A stretch of 64,000 bases of DNA from Fictibacillus nanhaiensis (GCA_016401345.1 JAEACG010000004.1:1-64000); one strand, 5' to 3'. Positions 17,299 to 26,322 are shown, counted from the first letter of the stretch. Translations and numbers: made by a program. The notes: a model not told the origin generated them from the sequence alone.

Positions 17299-18822
17299 GT
17301 GAGTATGAGAATTGGCGGATTAGCCAGCGGAATGGACATCGATACGATTGTTGGCGACTTAATGAAGGCAGAGCGCATCCCGCTCGATAAACTGGCACAG
17401 AAAAAGACAACGCTAGAGTGGCAACGTGATGATTATCGTTCGATGAATAAGCTATTAACAGATCTCGATCGTTTCGTTCTAGATGGAATCGCTCTCCAAG
17501 GAACGTTCAATAAGAAGACCGTAACAAGCACGAATCCAAATGCGGTAACTGCGACTGCGGCGGGAAGTGCCTCTAATATTACGTCTAAGATTAAGGTTAC
17601 AGACCTAGCATCTGCAAGAACTTGGGTATCTGCGCCAATTTTAGATGCTGGCGTTAATGCAAAGGGTTCCGATTTATTAAAAGATGTGAGTGCATCATTT
17701 GGAACAACACCCATTGAACTGAAACTTAGAGTTCAGAAACCAGGGAATGCAACATTAGAAGTTGAGAAAACAATATCAATCGACCCCACAAAAGATACAT
17801 TAGAATCTGTTGCTAAGAAATTTTCAGAAGCAGGGCTTGAAATGTCTGCATTTTATGATGAATCTACGGGGAAATTTGCGATTTCAAATAACTTAACAGG
17901 TGAAGGTTCGAATCTTTCTCTTGAAAGTGCTGATACAGTAACATTCTTTTCTAATCTTGGTTTTTCAGTTGATGGAACAAAACTTGGGGCGTTAGGTTCT
18001 GATAACGGAACAAATGCTAAGTTTGATCTTAATGGGATTACTGGTATAGAACGTACATCCAACAACTTCACAATCAGTGGAGTTTCCTATTCATTAAAAG
18101 CAGTAGGAGAATCTACCATCAGCTCAACTACTGATACTGAAGGTGTAATCACTTCTATTAAAGATTTTGTGAAAAAATACAACGAAACGATTGAAGCAAT
18201 CAATAAAAAGACTGCTGAAACAAAGTACCGTGATTTTCCTCCTCTAACGGATGCACAGCGCAAAGACTTATCTGAAAAAGAAGCGGAACTGTGGGATGAG
18301 AAGGCGAAGAGCGGGATGCTGCGTGGAGATTCTATCCTCTCAAGTGGCTTGAACACAATGCGCTCGGTTTTATATGCTTCCGTTAACACAGGGGACACGA
18401 AATATGATCAGCTTTCTGAGATCGGAATCACAACTTCTCGTAACTATCTCGATAAAGGGAAACTGGAGATTGATGACAAGAAGTTAAGAGAAGCATTAGC
18501 GGCGAATCCGGAAGCTGTGATGAAAATGTTCACTGGCGATAGCACAAATAACGTGGAAGGCATTGCAAAAAAATTACGTGCCTCGATCGATCAGACTGTC
18601 GATAAAATCGAATTAAAAGCAGGAAACGCGCTTCGTACAAATGCTCAGTTCACTCTAGGGAAAGAGTTAACTGACGTAGACAAGCGTATCTCAGCTTTTG
18701 AAGATCGATTGAAGCAGGTGGAGGACCGCTATTGGCGTCAGTTCTCAGCCATGGAGTCAGCGATACAACGTTCCAACCAACAATCCATGTACTTAATGCA
18801 GCAGTTTGGCGGCGGACAGTAA
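17299..18822 (+). CDS. fliD: Flagellar filament cap protein FliD
   Basis: The 507-residue hook-associated protein 2 caps the filament and folds flagellin at the tip. The N-terminal IGGLASGMDIDTIVGDLM is the FliD signature. The C-terminal coiled segment ends with QSMYLMQQFGGG. The reading frame begins at GTG 17299 behind GGTGAT; an ATG two codons later (17305) is an equal alternative. No cysteines are evident, which is normal for exported flagellar proteins. Confidence 0.95.
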   Translation: MSMRIGGLASGMDIDTIVGDLMKAERIPLDKLAQKKTTLEWQRDDYRSMNKLLTDLDRFVLDGIALQGTFNKKTVTSTNPNAVTATAAGSASNITSKIKVTDLASARTWVSAPILDAGVNAKGSDLLKDVSASFGTTPIELKLRVQKPGNATLEVEKTISIDPTKDTLESVAKKFSEAGLEMSAFYDESTGKFAISNNLTGEGSNLSLESADTVTFFSNLGFSVDGTKLGALGSDNGTNAKFDLNGITGIERTSNNFTISGVSYSLKAVGESTISSTTDTEGVITSIKDFVKKYNETIEAINKKTAETKYRDFPPLTDAQRKDLSEKEAELWDEKAKSGMLRGDSILSSGLNTMRSVLYASVNTGDTKYDQLSEIGITTSRNYLDKGKLEIDDKKLREALAANPEAVMKMFTGDSTNNVEGIAKKLRASIDQTVDKIELKAGNALRTNAQFTLGKELTDVDKRISAFEDRLKQVEDRYWRQFSAMESAIQRSNQQSMYLMQQFGGGQ

Positions 18823-18852
18823 TTTTAAACCAAAAAGGAGTGTTACCTTTAC

Positions 18853-19254
18853 ATGTCCATACTTAACGCAAACAAGGCGTATCAAAATAACTCAGTCCAA
18901 ACGGCGTCTCCCGGCGAGTTGACGCTCATGCTCTATAACGGATGTTTAAAATTTATCGGTCTCGCACGAACGGGGATCGAGCTTAAGAATACAGAACAAA
19001 AGAATACGAATTTATTAAAAGCGCAAAAGATTATTCAAGAGTTAATGGTTACGCTGAACATGGACCTTGAAGTATCGAAGTCATTGATGACGATGTACGA
19101 TTACATCAATCGTCGTCTGATTGAAGCAAACATTCAAAATGACGTGAAGATTTTAGATGAAGTGGAAGACTATGTGCTAGATTTCCGCAATACGTGGAAA
19201 GAAGTGATCCAGATCAACCGCCGCATGCAGCATGGCGAAACAGGGCGCGTGTAA
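18853..19254 (+). CDS. fliS: Flagellin chaperone FliS
   Basis: The 133-residue four-helix export chaperone binds the flagellin C-terminus in the cytoplasm. The start (AYQNNSVQTASPGELTLMLY) and YINRRLIEANIQND are characteristic. The ribosome binding site AAAGGAG precedes the ATG. The stop overlaps fliT as TAATG. The hag flagellin gene is not in the window. Confidence 0.95.
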   Translation: MSILNANKAYQNNSVQTASPGELTLMLYNGCLKFIGLARTGIELKNTEQKNTNLLKAQKIIQELMVTLNMDLEVSKSLMTMYDYINRRLIEANIQNDVKILDEVEDYVLDFRNTWKEVIQINRRMQHGETGRV

Positions 19255-19604
19255 TGCCTGTCGTAAAAATTTTGCTCGAGATTACGAAGAACCTGTATGA
19301 TCATGTGAGCGCAGGTTTGCCGAAAGAAGAGCGCGAAATATATATCGAGCGGTTAAATGAATTGCTCGATCAGCGACAAGCGACCATTGGAAACTTACCT
19401 GCCACTTATTCCGAAGATGAACAGCGGATGGGGCGTTTGATCGTAAAGATGAATGAAACAATTGATCCACTGTTAGCGCGGCAGTTTGAAGAGATTAAGC
19501 ATAATCTTTCAACAATGAAGAAAAAGAAAGAAAAAAACACCCATTATGCGAATCCGTATCAGTCGGTTTCAGTGGATGGGATGTATTTTGATAAAAAGAA
19601 TTAA
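19254..19604 (+). CDS. fliT: FliT-like flagellar chaperone
   Basis: The 116-residue helical protein starts at the ATG that overlaps the fliS stop. B. subtilis has FliT in exactly this place, as an export chaperone for FliD. The sequence is highly charged with a poly-Lys stretch near residue 88 and ends YFDKKN. The call rests on position, size and helical content more than on strong motifs. Confidence 0.8.
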   Translation: MPVVKILLEITKNLYDHVSAGLPKEEREIYIERLNELLDQRQATIGNLPATYSEDEQRMGRLIVKMNETIDPLLARQFEEIKHNLSTMKKKKEKNTHYANPYQSVSVDGMYFDKKN

Positions 19605-19609
19605 GGTTG

Positions 19610-19645
19610 TTAGACCACGAGGGCTCTTCTCCTTGTGGTTATTTA
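19610..19645 (+). terminator. Hairpin after fliT
   Basis: ACCACGAGG pairs with CCTTGTGGT around a short loop just after the fliT stop, followed by a weak T-rich tract. It probably ends the flagellar operon. Confidence 0.5.
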
Positions 19646-19670
19646 TTGTTGATTTGTAAGTTGTTGCCCT

Positions 19671-19793
19671 CCGCTCCAGGTGTTTCGCTTTCCACGGGGC
19701 GTGCGGTGAGCCCACTTGCTGCTTTGCACCCTAAGTGGTCTCACCTGACCGCTCGTCCCGCAGGAGTCTCACACCTTACGCTCCAATCAACTT
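19671..19793 (+). repeat. Hairpin repeat element, copy A
   Basis: This is the first of three ~125-bp copies in the window (others at 33912-34044 and 50554-50685). Shared landmarks are GCTCCAGGTG at the left, CGGGGCGTGCGGTGAG, CTCACCTGACCGCT and GCTCCAATCAACT at the right. The middle folds as GGTGAG...CTCACC with an inner CCACTT/AAGTGG stem. The short frames that cross it are not genes. Confidence 0.85.
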
Positions 19794-19834
19794 ATCAAGC
19801 AGAAAATGAACAAAATCCACTAAAATTAATTCTT

Positions 19835-20620
19835 TCACAGATGCCTCAAATACCTCTCCGGACTTTCCAAAAAGTTTTTCGTAATCTGCACATGCTCTAA
19901 TTCTTCGTATGGAGTTGGAGCGGGTGGCAGGGAATCAAGACTGATGATTTCTGCACCGGGATAGGCCATTAAGATTGGTGAATGAGTCGCAATAATGAAC
20001 TGTGCGTTCTGTTGCTCCATCTCTTTTAACATTGAAATAAAACTTAACTGTTTCATAGGGGAAAGCGGAACTTCAGGCTCGTCGAGAATATATAAGCCGT
20101 TCGGGCGAAAGCGTGATTGAAAGAAATCTAGAAAGCGTTCTCCATGCGAACGAAACTCGAGACCATCATTATAAAGTTCTTTAAGTTCAGAGAGCGTTCG
20201 ATTGTGAGGAAGGGATGCAAGGCTTTTCGCATAAGCAGACTTGTCTTTGTACTCCACTTCGATGTTTGCTAATTCTTGTAGTGCGGTTTCCTTCATTTCC
20301 GCTGCACGCCTCACAAAGCTAACAAAGTCTTCTGCGTTAAGAAAGAATCCTTTTTTTGTTTTCACACTCCACGTCAACTTTAACTGTTTGGCCAATTTTT
20401 TGATGGCGGTGTTCTCTTTTTCTGTACGATTGATCTGAACAGAACCGGCTTGATCTGCGATTGCCTCGAGCAAAGTTGATTTCCCCGTACCATTTTCACC
20501 TACTAAGATGGTGACAGGTTTTTGAAAGTGAAGAGAATCAAACGATTGAAGAAGCGGTAGTTGAAAAGGATATCCTTCTTGTTTCTTCTCTTTTCTATAA
20601 ACAATTGATTTTAGAATCAC
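19835..20620 (-). CDS. AAA/ABC-type ATPase of the RecF/OLD-like class
   Basis: The 261-residue soluble protein has Walker A GENGTGKST near residue 42, a helical insertion, and a Walker B YILDEPEVPLSP followed by the H-loop ATHSPILM. This is the layout of small SMC/RecF-related ATPases (AAA_21-like, similar to YbjD/MutS-like helpers) whose cellular role is unclear. The start at GTG 20620 is preferred because AAGAGGTG lies eight bases upstream; a TTG at 20641 lies before that site. It stands alone between the fliT repeat and citA. Confidence 0.75.
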   Translation of the reverse strand: MILKSIVYRKEKKQEGYPFQLPLLQSFDSLHFQKPVTILVGENGTGKSTLLEAIADQAGSVQINRTEKENTAIKKLAKQLKLTWSVKTKKGFFLNAEDFVSFVRRAAEMKETALQELANIEVEYKDKSAYAKSLASLPHNRTLSELKELYNDGLEFRSHGERFLDFFQSRFRPNGLYILDEPEVPLSPMKQLSFISMLKEMEQQNAQFIIATHSPILMAYPGAEIISLDSLPPAPTPYEELEHVQITKNFLESPERYLRHL

Positions 20621-20697
20621 GAAAAAGCACCTCTTTCTCAAAGAGTTCTTACTTTCAATTCTACCACTGAGTTTAGAGATGCTTCTATATGGAATGG

Positions 20698-21804
20698 CTA
20701 TTCGTTAACTGTAACTTTATCGTGAAACTTCCCAGTATACACGGACTGTGGACGGTAAATCGTGTTGTCTTCTGCTTGTTCTAAAATGTGAGCGGTCCAT
20801 CCGACCATTCTGCTTGCTGTAAAGGTAGGGGTGAATAAAGCAGGATCTAGTTCGATTGCCTTCATAATCGCTGCGGCGTAAAATTCAACGTTCGTATACA
20901 ACGCTCTACCTGGTTTGTATTCCTGTAGCAAAGTTATCGCTGTTTTTTCTACTTCCAGCGCGAGATCTAACCACTCATCTTCACCGACTAACTCTAAAAG
21001 TTTTGCTTTTAGTGCAACTGCTCGTGGATCGTGTGTTTTATAAACACGGTGTCCGAATCCCATCAGCTTCTCACTATTCTCCAACTTCCCTCGTATCACT
21101 TGTTCAGCACTTCCAACTATTCTAATTTCGTCTAGCAAGTCAATGACCGCTGAAGGTGCTCCGCCATGAAGAGGTCCTTTCATCGTTCCAATCGCAGATG
21201 TTGCGGCTGAAACCATATCCGATTCGGTCGATGCTGTAACCCGAGCTGAAAAAGTGGAAGCGTTCATTCCGTGCTCGAGCGTTAAGATCATGTAGGTTTC
21301 AAGTGCTAGTGTATGGGCTTTACTCGGTATGTCACCTGTAAGCATATATAGGTAGTTTTCAACATGACTTAACTCGGTAGATGGCTCAACAAAAGGCTTA
21401 CCATTTAAAAGACGTGTCCAATAGCAAATGACGATCGGAACAAGACTCGTTAACCGAATGGCTTGTGAAACGGTTGGCTTCCAACCATAACTAGATACAC
21501 CTTCAGACGAAATAGCCGTTCGGATTACACTCATCAAATCCATGTCTTCAGGCAGGTGGTCTAAGATGCGTTTGATATGAAGAGGAAGCTCACGATTTCT
21601 TATAAGTTCGCTTGTGAGATTTTGTAATTGTTCATCGTTAGGAAGTTTACTGAACCAAAGAAGATGTGCCACTTCTTCAAACGAAAAACGTGAAGTAAGG
21701 TCACCAATCTCATAACCTCTATAAATAAGCATGCCCTCTGTACCATCAATATGGCTGATCGCTGTCTCCGCTGCAACGACTCCTTTAAGTCCTTTTTGTA
21801 TCAT
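20698..21804 (-). CDS. citA: Citrate synthase CitA-like
   Basis: The 368-residue citrate synthase condenses acetyl-CoA and oxaloacetate. Visible active-site blocks are GPLHGGAPSAV (His), GFGHRVYKTHDPRA (His) and the late RMVGWTAHILEQ stretch. The start is ATG 21804 with GGAGTG seven bases before; an ATG at 21822 overlaps that site. The divergent LysR gene reproduces the B. subtilis citA/citR pair, so this is probably the minor citrate synthase rather than the main TCA enzyme CitZ. Confidence 0.88.
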   Translation of the reverse strand: MIQKGLKGVVAAETAISHIDGTEGMLIYRGYEIGDLTSRFSFEEVAHLLWFSKLPNDEQLQNLTSELIRNRELPLHIKRILDHLPEDMDLMSVIRTAISSEGVSSYGWKPTVSQAIRLTSLVPIVICYWTRLLNGKPFVEPSTELSHVENYLYMLTGDIPSKAHTLALETYMILTLEHGMNASTFSARVTASTESDMVSAATSAIGTMKGPLHGGAPSAVIDLLDEIRIVGSAEQVIRGKLENSEKLMGFGHRVYKTHDPRAVALKAKLLELVGEDEWLDLALEVEKTAITLLQEYKPGRALYTNVEFYAAAIMKAIELDPALFTPTFTASRMVGWTAHILEQAEDNTIYRPQSVYTGKFHDKVTVNE

Positions 21805-21861
21805 GGTTTTCACTCCTTCCATTATTTAGTATCATTGTATAGAATAATATTGATTTAAGAT

Positions 21862-21881
21862 ATTAATTGTTTTTAATTAAT
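21862..21881. promoter_or_regulatory. Candidate CitR operator between citA and citR
   Basis: A perfect palindrome ATTAATT-N6-AATTAAT sits in the 114-bp divergent region. It contains the T-N11-A pattern used by LysR-type regulators, placed where a protein could act on both genes. Confidence 0.5.
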
Positions 21882-21918
21882 TTAATAAGAAAAGTTAATC
21901 AGAAGGGATTGAAGAAGG

Positions 21919-22797
21919 ATGGAGTTCTCTTGGCTACAAACTTTTATTACTGCGGCAGAATGCGAAAATTTTAGAAGAACGTCTGAAATTCTTCATGTTT
22001 CTCAGCCCTCTGTTTCTGTACATATTAAAATGTTGGAATCTGAATTAGGGATGTCACTATTTTTACGAGATGGTAGAAGAGTGAAGCTGACGGCTGAAGG
22101 GAGAAGGTACCTGCAGCATGCGAGAAAACTGATGGAAGTGTATGAAAGTGGACTTGAAGATCTAAATGCGTTCCAGCAAGGCTATGATACGAAGCTTTGT
22201 ATCGGAATCTCACCGCTCATTGCAGATACGATTCTGCCTTCTGTTTTGAAACGATATGTAAAAGCCAATCCCGATGTGGAGATTTCGATAAAAATCATTG
22301 ATTCAGAAGATATTGAGAGAGCGGTTTTAAACGAGGATGTAGACCTTGGGCTTTCTTGTCTAGGAAGTTCGCATGCTGAGATTACGAGTCAGATGCTTTA
22401 TCAAGACAAGATCATATTAGTGGCACCGCATGATGGGTTGGATTTTGAAGCAGCTCCTCCGCTAGATGAAAAAGAAGTGCTGCTCTCAAACTACCTATTG
22501 ACCCATAACCATCCAGGATATTGGGATGATCTTTGCAGACGTGTGAAATCCCGTTATCCCGGCGTTCGGATGATGAAGGTGTCTCAGATTCATATAACAA
22601 AACGATTTATTGCGGAAGGATTAGGAATCTCGTTCTTACCGTTATCAACCGTAAGAAGAGAGCTGTTAGAAGGACGATTGCTAGAGGTGGACTGTGACTC
22701 AGTGGACATTCCGGATGCTCATACCTATGCGTTAACGAAGTACAAACATGGTAAACAAAAAGAGTTTCTGACGTATTTGTCTGGGTATCGGTTTTAA
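21919..22797 (+). CDS. citR: LysR-family regulator CitR-like
   Basis: The 292-residue LysR-type regulator has an N-terminal winged helix-turn-helix (RRTSEILHVSQPSVSVHIKMLE, residues ~18-40) and a periplasmic-binding-protein-like effector domain from ~90. In B. subtilis CitR represses citA. The same divergent arrangement here supports that role. The ATG at 21919 follows GAAGAAGG. Confidence 0.85.
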   Translation: MEFSWLQTFITAAECENFRRTSEILHVSQPSVSVHIKMLESELGMSLFLRDGRRVKLTAEGRRYLQHARKLMEVYESGLEDLNAFQQGYDTKLCIGISPLIADTILPSVLKRYVKANPDVEISIKIIDSEDIERAVLNEDVDLGLSCLGSSHAEITSQMLYQDKIILVAPHDGLDFEAAPPLDEKEVLLSNYLLTHNHPGYWDDLCRRVKSRYPGVRMMKVSQIHITKRFIAEGLGISFLPLSTVRRELLEGRLLEVDCDSVDIPDAHTYALTKYKHGKQKEFLTYLSGYRF

Positions 22798-22813
22798 TTA
22801 TCTTATTCTTTAT

Positions 22814-23086
22814 TTATCTCTTGATCCCATAAACAATACAAACGACACCTAACATGATCCAGATCAAACTGCCGAACGACAGTTTCGTTGATAATCCATA
22901 GATCCCAAGCGTCATCGTCGAGAAAAAGATGATCGGCCCGATGATGGAAAGAAGGGAATTGATGACGAGTGCTCGTTCTACCGTATTATAGTGCAGCATG
23001 AATAGGGCTGCTGTAATTTCAAGGGTACCGGATAAAATACGAATGGCCGCCATAGCTAGTACGACTTTTTCAATCATTTGCAGCAA
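22814..23086 (-). CDS. DUF2619/YqhV-like small membrane protein
   Basis: The ~90-residue protein has three membrane helices. The pattern IRILSGTLEITAALFML and ALVINSLLSIIGP matches the YqhV/DUF2619 family, of unknown function. The start is taken as TTG 23086 because AAAGGAGG lies nine bases upstream and would fall inside the gene if the longer ATG frame (23110) were used. ATG 23077 is a second option. Confidence 0.7.
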   Translation of the reverse strand: MLQMIEKVVLAMAAIRILSGTLEITAALFMLHYNTVERALVINSLLSIIGPIIFFSTMTLGIYGLSTKLSFGSLIWIMLGVVCIVYGIKR

Positions 23087-23280
23087 CGTCCATTGCCTCC
23101 TTTTAAACAACTGTTTAATGTTCCTGTGCTGTATAGTGCATTATATGTGGCCAAGCTCCGATTAGAAGTGTAAAAAAAGTTGCCACTATTCCCACTCTTT
23201 GCAATTGAAGGACTATACAGGTAATGATGGTTTTTTAGTGTATACTGGTCACTTAAGTCTTTTTAAGGGGGAATAGGGAT

Positions 23281-24480
23281 ATGTTTGCAACATCAAACGG
23301 ACCGCTCATTCAGGAGCCGATGGCGATTTTTGCTTATCTAGTAGCACTAGTTGGCTTCGTATTCATCTTGGGCGAATCCAAAAACCACGTTCTACGGAAG
23401 TTTTTCCATTATGCGCCGCCACTGATCTGGACGTATTTTTTGCCGATGATTTCAACGACTCTTGGCATCATACCTTCAAGTTCTGATTTATACAGTTTTG
23501 TTTCCGCTTACATACTGCCGGTTGGATTGCTGTTACTGCTTTTATCTATCAATGTAAAAGCGACACTCAAGCTTGGACCGAAAGCGATCCTCATGTTCTT
23601 AGCGGGAACGGTAGGTGTAATCGTTGGTGGACCAATAGCGCTCGCGATCTTCCAGCCGTACTTACCAGAGGACGCTTGGACAGGTGTAGCTGCATTAGCT
23701 GGAAGCTGGATCGGGGGCTCTGCGAATATGGCTGCGCTCGTTGAAGCGGTGGACACACCAGAACACATTCTATCACCGATCATCGTTGTTGATACGGTTG
23801 TTGGATACAGCTGGATGGGAATCATGATTGCACTTGCGGGTTACCAAGCTCGTTTTGACAAGTGGAATAAAGCTGACAACCGCATCATTGGAGAAGTGAA
23901 CAAGCAGGTTGGTGAGCTTGAGAAAAAGAATGCTCGTCCGATCGCCGTACCTCAATTGCTTGCAATTCTTGGTCTTGGTTTTGGTCTAGCGTTTATCGTC
24001 GGGAAGTTTTCCGAGAAGCTGCCACAAGGAGATATTCTAAACACTGCTACTTGGACAATCATGATCATCTCTGCGATTGGAATCGTTCTATCCTTTACAA
24101 AAGTTCGTGAACTTGAAAATTACGGAGCGAGTAAAGTAGGGTACGCAGGAATCTATCTATTGCTTGCTACAATCGGGGCAAAAGCGAATCTGATCTATGT
24201 CGTAGAAGCACCTCAATATATCTTAATGGGAATCGTATGGCTTGCCATTCATATTCTTTTCTTGTTCGCGGCAGCTAAGTTATTGCGTTCTCCTATGTTT
24301 TTCGTTGCGGTTGGCTCACAAGGAAACATCGGTGGGACAAGCTCTGCACCTGTTGTAGCTTCTGTTTTCCAACCAGCGCTTGCACCAGTCGGCCTTTTAA
24401 TGGGGTTACTCGGTAACATCGTTGGAACGTATGGCGCAATTGTTTGTGCAAAGCTCGCACAGATGGTTTCACAGATGTAG
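23281..24480 (+). CDS. DUF819 family membrane protein (YjcL-like)
   Basis: The 399-residue protein has about ten membrane helices and two similar halves, each with a Gly/Ser-rich reentrant-like loop (GSWIGGSANMAALVEA; GSQGNIGGTSSAPVVAS). These repeats resemble the inverted-repeat transporters of the gluconate/keto-deoxy and bile-acid superfamilies. DUF819 substrates are not established. The start ATG 23281 follows AAGGGGGAATAGGG. A terminator follows. Confidence 0.85.
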   Translation: MFATSNGPLIQEPMAIFAYLVALVGFVFILGESKNHVLRKFFHYAPPLIWTYFLPMISTTLGIIPSSSDLYSFVSAYILPVGLLLLLLSINVKATLKLGPKAILMFLAGTVGVIVGGPIALAIFQPYLPEDAWTGVAALAGSWIGGSANMAALVEAVDTPEHILSPIIVVDTVVGYSWMGIMIALAGYQARFDKWNKADNRIIGEVNKQVGELEKKNARPIAVPQLLAILGLGFGLAFIVGKFSEKLPQGDILNTATWTIMIISAIGIVLSFTKVRELENYGASKVGYAGIYLLLATIGAKANLIYVVEAPQYILMGIVWLAIHILFLFAAAKLLRSPMFFVAVGSQGNIGGTSSAPVVASVFQPALAPVGLLMGLLGNIVGTYGAIVCAKLAQMVSQM

Positions 24481-24489
24481 ACTCTTTAA

Positions 24490-24517
24490 GAACCGGTCGA
24501 TTTGATCGGTTCTTTTT
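24490..24517 (+). terminator. Terminator of the DUF819 gene
   Basis: GAACCGGTC and GATCGGTTC form a stem around GATTT, followed by TTTTTT. Confidence 0.85.
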
Positions 24518-24619
24518 TGTGAAAAGATTGCATAAATTAAGTTTTATATGTATTTTTATGCGTTTTTGACAATTGATATTTTTCGACAAAACTTCTTATT
24601 TTTCGCCAATCTTAAGCCT

Positions 24620-24649
24620 TTGACAACTTTTTTGGGTATATGTCATACT
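24620..24649 (+). promoter_or_regulatory. Sigma-A promoter of the first csp gene
   Basis: A consensus TTGACA (24620-24625) is spaced 18 bp from CATACT (24644-24649). The transcript would have a leader of about 50 nt before ATG 24705; csp leaders usually help cold induction. Confidence 0.55.
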
Positions 24650-24704
24650 ATAAAGTGTATAGAAGATCTATACAAAGATTCGCATGATGAAGGGATTGTG
24701 AAAC

Positions 24705-24902
24705 ATGTTAGGAAAAGTAAAATGGTTTAACGCAGAAAAAGGTTTTGGATTTATCGAGCGCGAAGACGGAGACGATGTGTTCGTACATTTCTCTGCAATC
24801 AACACGGACGGATTCAAGAGCCTAGATGAAGGTCAGCAAGTCGAGTTTGATATTGTAGATGGAGCTCGTGGGCCTCAAGCGGCTAACGTAACTAAACTAT
24901 AA
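24705..24902 (+). CDS. Cold-shock protein, CspB-like, copy 1
   Basis: The 65-residue cold-shock domain protein carries both RNA-binding motifs KGFGFIE and VFVHF. It binds single-stranded RNA and DNA and keeps mRNA unfolded in the cold. It is nearly identical to the product at 25143-25343; differences are concentrated near the end ([13 protein letters not shown]). The ATG follows AAGGGATTG. Confidence 0.95.
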   Translation: MLGKVKWFNAEKGFGFIEREDGDDVFVHFSAINTDGFKSLDEGQQVEFDIVDGARGPQAANVTKL

Positions 24903-24930
24903 TTCCAGGCAATATGACCATACTTTTAAT

Positions 24931-24957
24931 CCCGTCTGTTCAGGCAGGCGGGTTTTT
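24931..24957 (+). terminator. Terminator of csp copy 1
   Basis: CCCGTCTG pairs with CAGGCGGG (one GU pair) and is followed by TTTTT. Confidence 0.8.
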
Positions 24958-25142
24958 AATTCTAGAAAATATTTCATAATATGAATGATTAGTTTGCATC
25001 ATAAGGCAATCACTGTTATGATGGTGATAGATTATTTTTGTTCGGCGTAAAAGATTGTATGAGTTTCGACTTTTCTTCTTTAGCAATACTTTGGGCAAGA
25101 GTAGCAATATATCGTGTGGTAACGCACTAGGAGGCAACAAAC

Positions 25143-25343
25143 ATGGAACAAGGTACAGTAAAATGGTTTAACGCAGAAAAAGGTTTCGGATTCATCGAGC
25201 GCGAAAACGGAGACGATGTATTCGTACATTTCTCAGCTATCCAAACTGATGGTTTCAAATCTTTAGACGAAGGTCAAAAAGTAACTTTCGAAGTTGAGCA
25301 AGGTGCTCGTGGCGCTCAAGCTGCTAACGTTCAAAAAGCATAA
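25143..25343 (+). CDS. Cold-shock protein, CspB-like, copy 2
   Basis: The 66-residue cold-shock domain protein is a tandem paralogue of the gene 240 bp upstream. It has KGFGFIE and VFVHFSAI and ends [16 protein letters not shown]. Its own leader and ribosome binding site (AGGAGG, then CAACAAAC, then ATG) and its own terminator make it an independent unit. Strong codon use suggests high expression. Confidence 0.95.
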   Translation: MEQGTVKWFNAEKGFGFIERENGDDVFVHFSAIQTDGFKSLDEGQKVTFEVEQGARGAQAANVQKA

Positions 25344-25357
25344 GCTTCGTTATATGA

Positions 25358-25387
25358 AAACAGGTTCTCTTTAGAGCCTGTTTTTTT
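25358..25387 (+). terminator. Terminator of csp copy 2
   Basis: AACAGGTTCT pairs with AGAGCCTGTT, followed by TTTTTTT. Confidence 0.85.
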
Positions 25388-25410
25388 GTTGTGTTTAAAA
25401 AAGTTTACAT

Positions 25411-25441
25411 AAAAAAACCCCCACTCAAGGATCGAGTGGGG
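25411..25441 (-). terminator. Orphan minus-strand terminator
   Basis: Read on the minus strand, CCCCACTC pairs with GAGTGGGG around a 7-nt loop, then seven T residues follow (plus-strand A run at 25411-25417). No minus-strand gene lies to its right before plus-strand hpf. It may end a small RNA from 25.45-25.53 kb. Confidence 0.6.
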
Positions 25442-25701
25442 TGATGGAACAGGTTTTGTAAAATGTTTTAAGCTTTAAAGGTTAATTCCTAGTATACCAC
25501 ATAGTTTGAAACTTACAGAATGTATGTCAAATTTATTTTTTGCATCAAAACTGAATTGGTAAATATAGAAACGGAAATTTTGTTTCATAAAAATATTTTT
25601 TTGAATCGTGGCTGATTGGATCTTTTCCCGGTCTCATAAGGTTTGTAGCCATTGTAAAGAATTTGTCGATAGTGTAAAAATATTGTCAAAATATTTTAAA
25701 T

Positions 25702-25735
25702 GTTACGGAGGAATTCTTTTGGGGTATATCGAAAT
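25702..25735 (+). promoter_or_regulatory. Overlapping sigma-B and sigma-H candidate promoters of hpf
   Basis: GTTACG-N14-GGGTAT (25702-25727) resembles a sigma-B promoter (GTTTAA-N12..15-GGGTAT). AGGAATT (25709-25715), 12 bp, then ATCGAAAT resembles a sigma-H promoter. B. subtilis hpf (yvyD) is known to use both factors, which makes the double match meaningful. Confidence 0.5.
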
Positions 25736-25767
25736 ATATATACATCACCGAAAGGAGGAGTTAAGTT

Positions 25768-26322
25768 ATGCATTTTAACATTCGTGGAGAAAACATCGAG
25801 GTGACAGAAGCCATTAGGGCTTACGTTGAGAAAAAGGTGACGAAACTCACAAAATACTTTAACGAAACTCCAAACTCTGAAGTACACGTCAATCTAAAGG
25901 TGTACAATAATGAACAATCCATTGAGGTTACGATACCGATGAAGGGCCTACTGCTTCGTGCAGAGGAACGTCATTTGGATTTATACGCTGCGATTGATTT
26001 GGTGGTAGAAAAATTAGAGCGTCAAATTCGAAAACACAAAACAAAAGTAAACCGTAAATTTAGAAATGCTGAAGGCACAAAGCACATGTTTGCTAACGGT
26101 ACAGAAGGCGTATCAACGGCACTGTTAGAGGAAGAGGACGATTTCGAGATCGTACGTGAAAAACGATTCGATCTGAAACCGATGGACACGGAGGAAGCCA
26201 TTCTCCAAATGGGATTACTCGGCCATAACTTCTTCGTTTACAACAACGCTGAATCTGGTGAGATGAACGTCGTGTACAGACGTAAAGACGGCAAATATGG
26301 CCTGATTGCAGGAACGAACTAA
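25768..26322 (+). CDS. hpf: Ribosome hibernation promoting factor, long form
   Basis: The 184-residue long HPF has the N-terminal S30Ae/RaiA domain (residues ~1-105, MHFNIRGENIEVTEAIRAYVEKK) that sits in the decoding centre. A linker leads to the C-terminal dimerisation domain (~125-184, FDLKPMDTEEAILQMGLLGH) that pairs ribosomes into 100S dimers. The ribosome binding site AAAGGAGGAG precedes the ATG. In B. subtilis hpf lies directly before secA; here three genes are inserted between them. Confidence 0.95.
   Translation: MHFNIRGENIEVTEAIRAYVEKKVTKLTKYFNETPNSEVHVNLKVYNNEQSIEVTIPMKGLLLRAEERHLDLYAAIDLVVEKLERQIRKHKTKVNRKFRNAEGTKHMFANGTEGVSTALLEEEDDFEIVREKRFDLKPMDTEEAILQMGLLGHNFFVYNNAESGEMNVVYRRKDGKYGLIAGTN

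Noticed and set aside
19607-19900. 97-residue frame after fliT
   Set aside because: It runs through hairpin repeat copy A and into the 3' end of the minus-strand ATPase gene; its residues reflect the repeat, not a protein.
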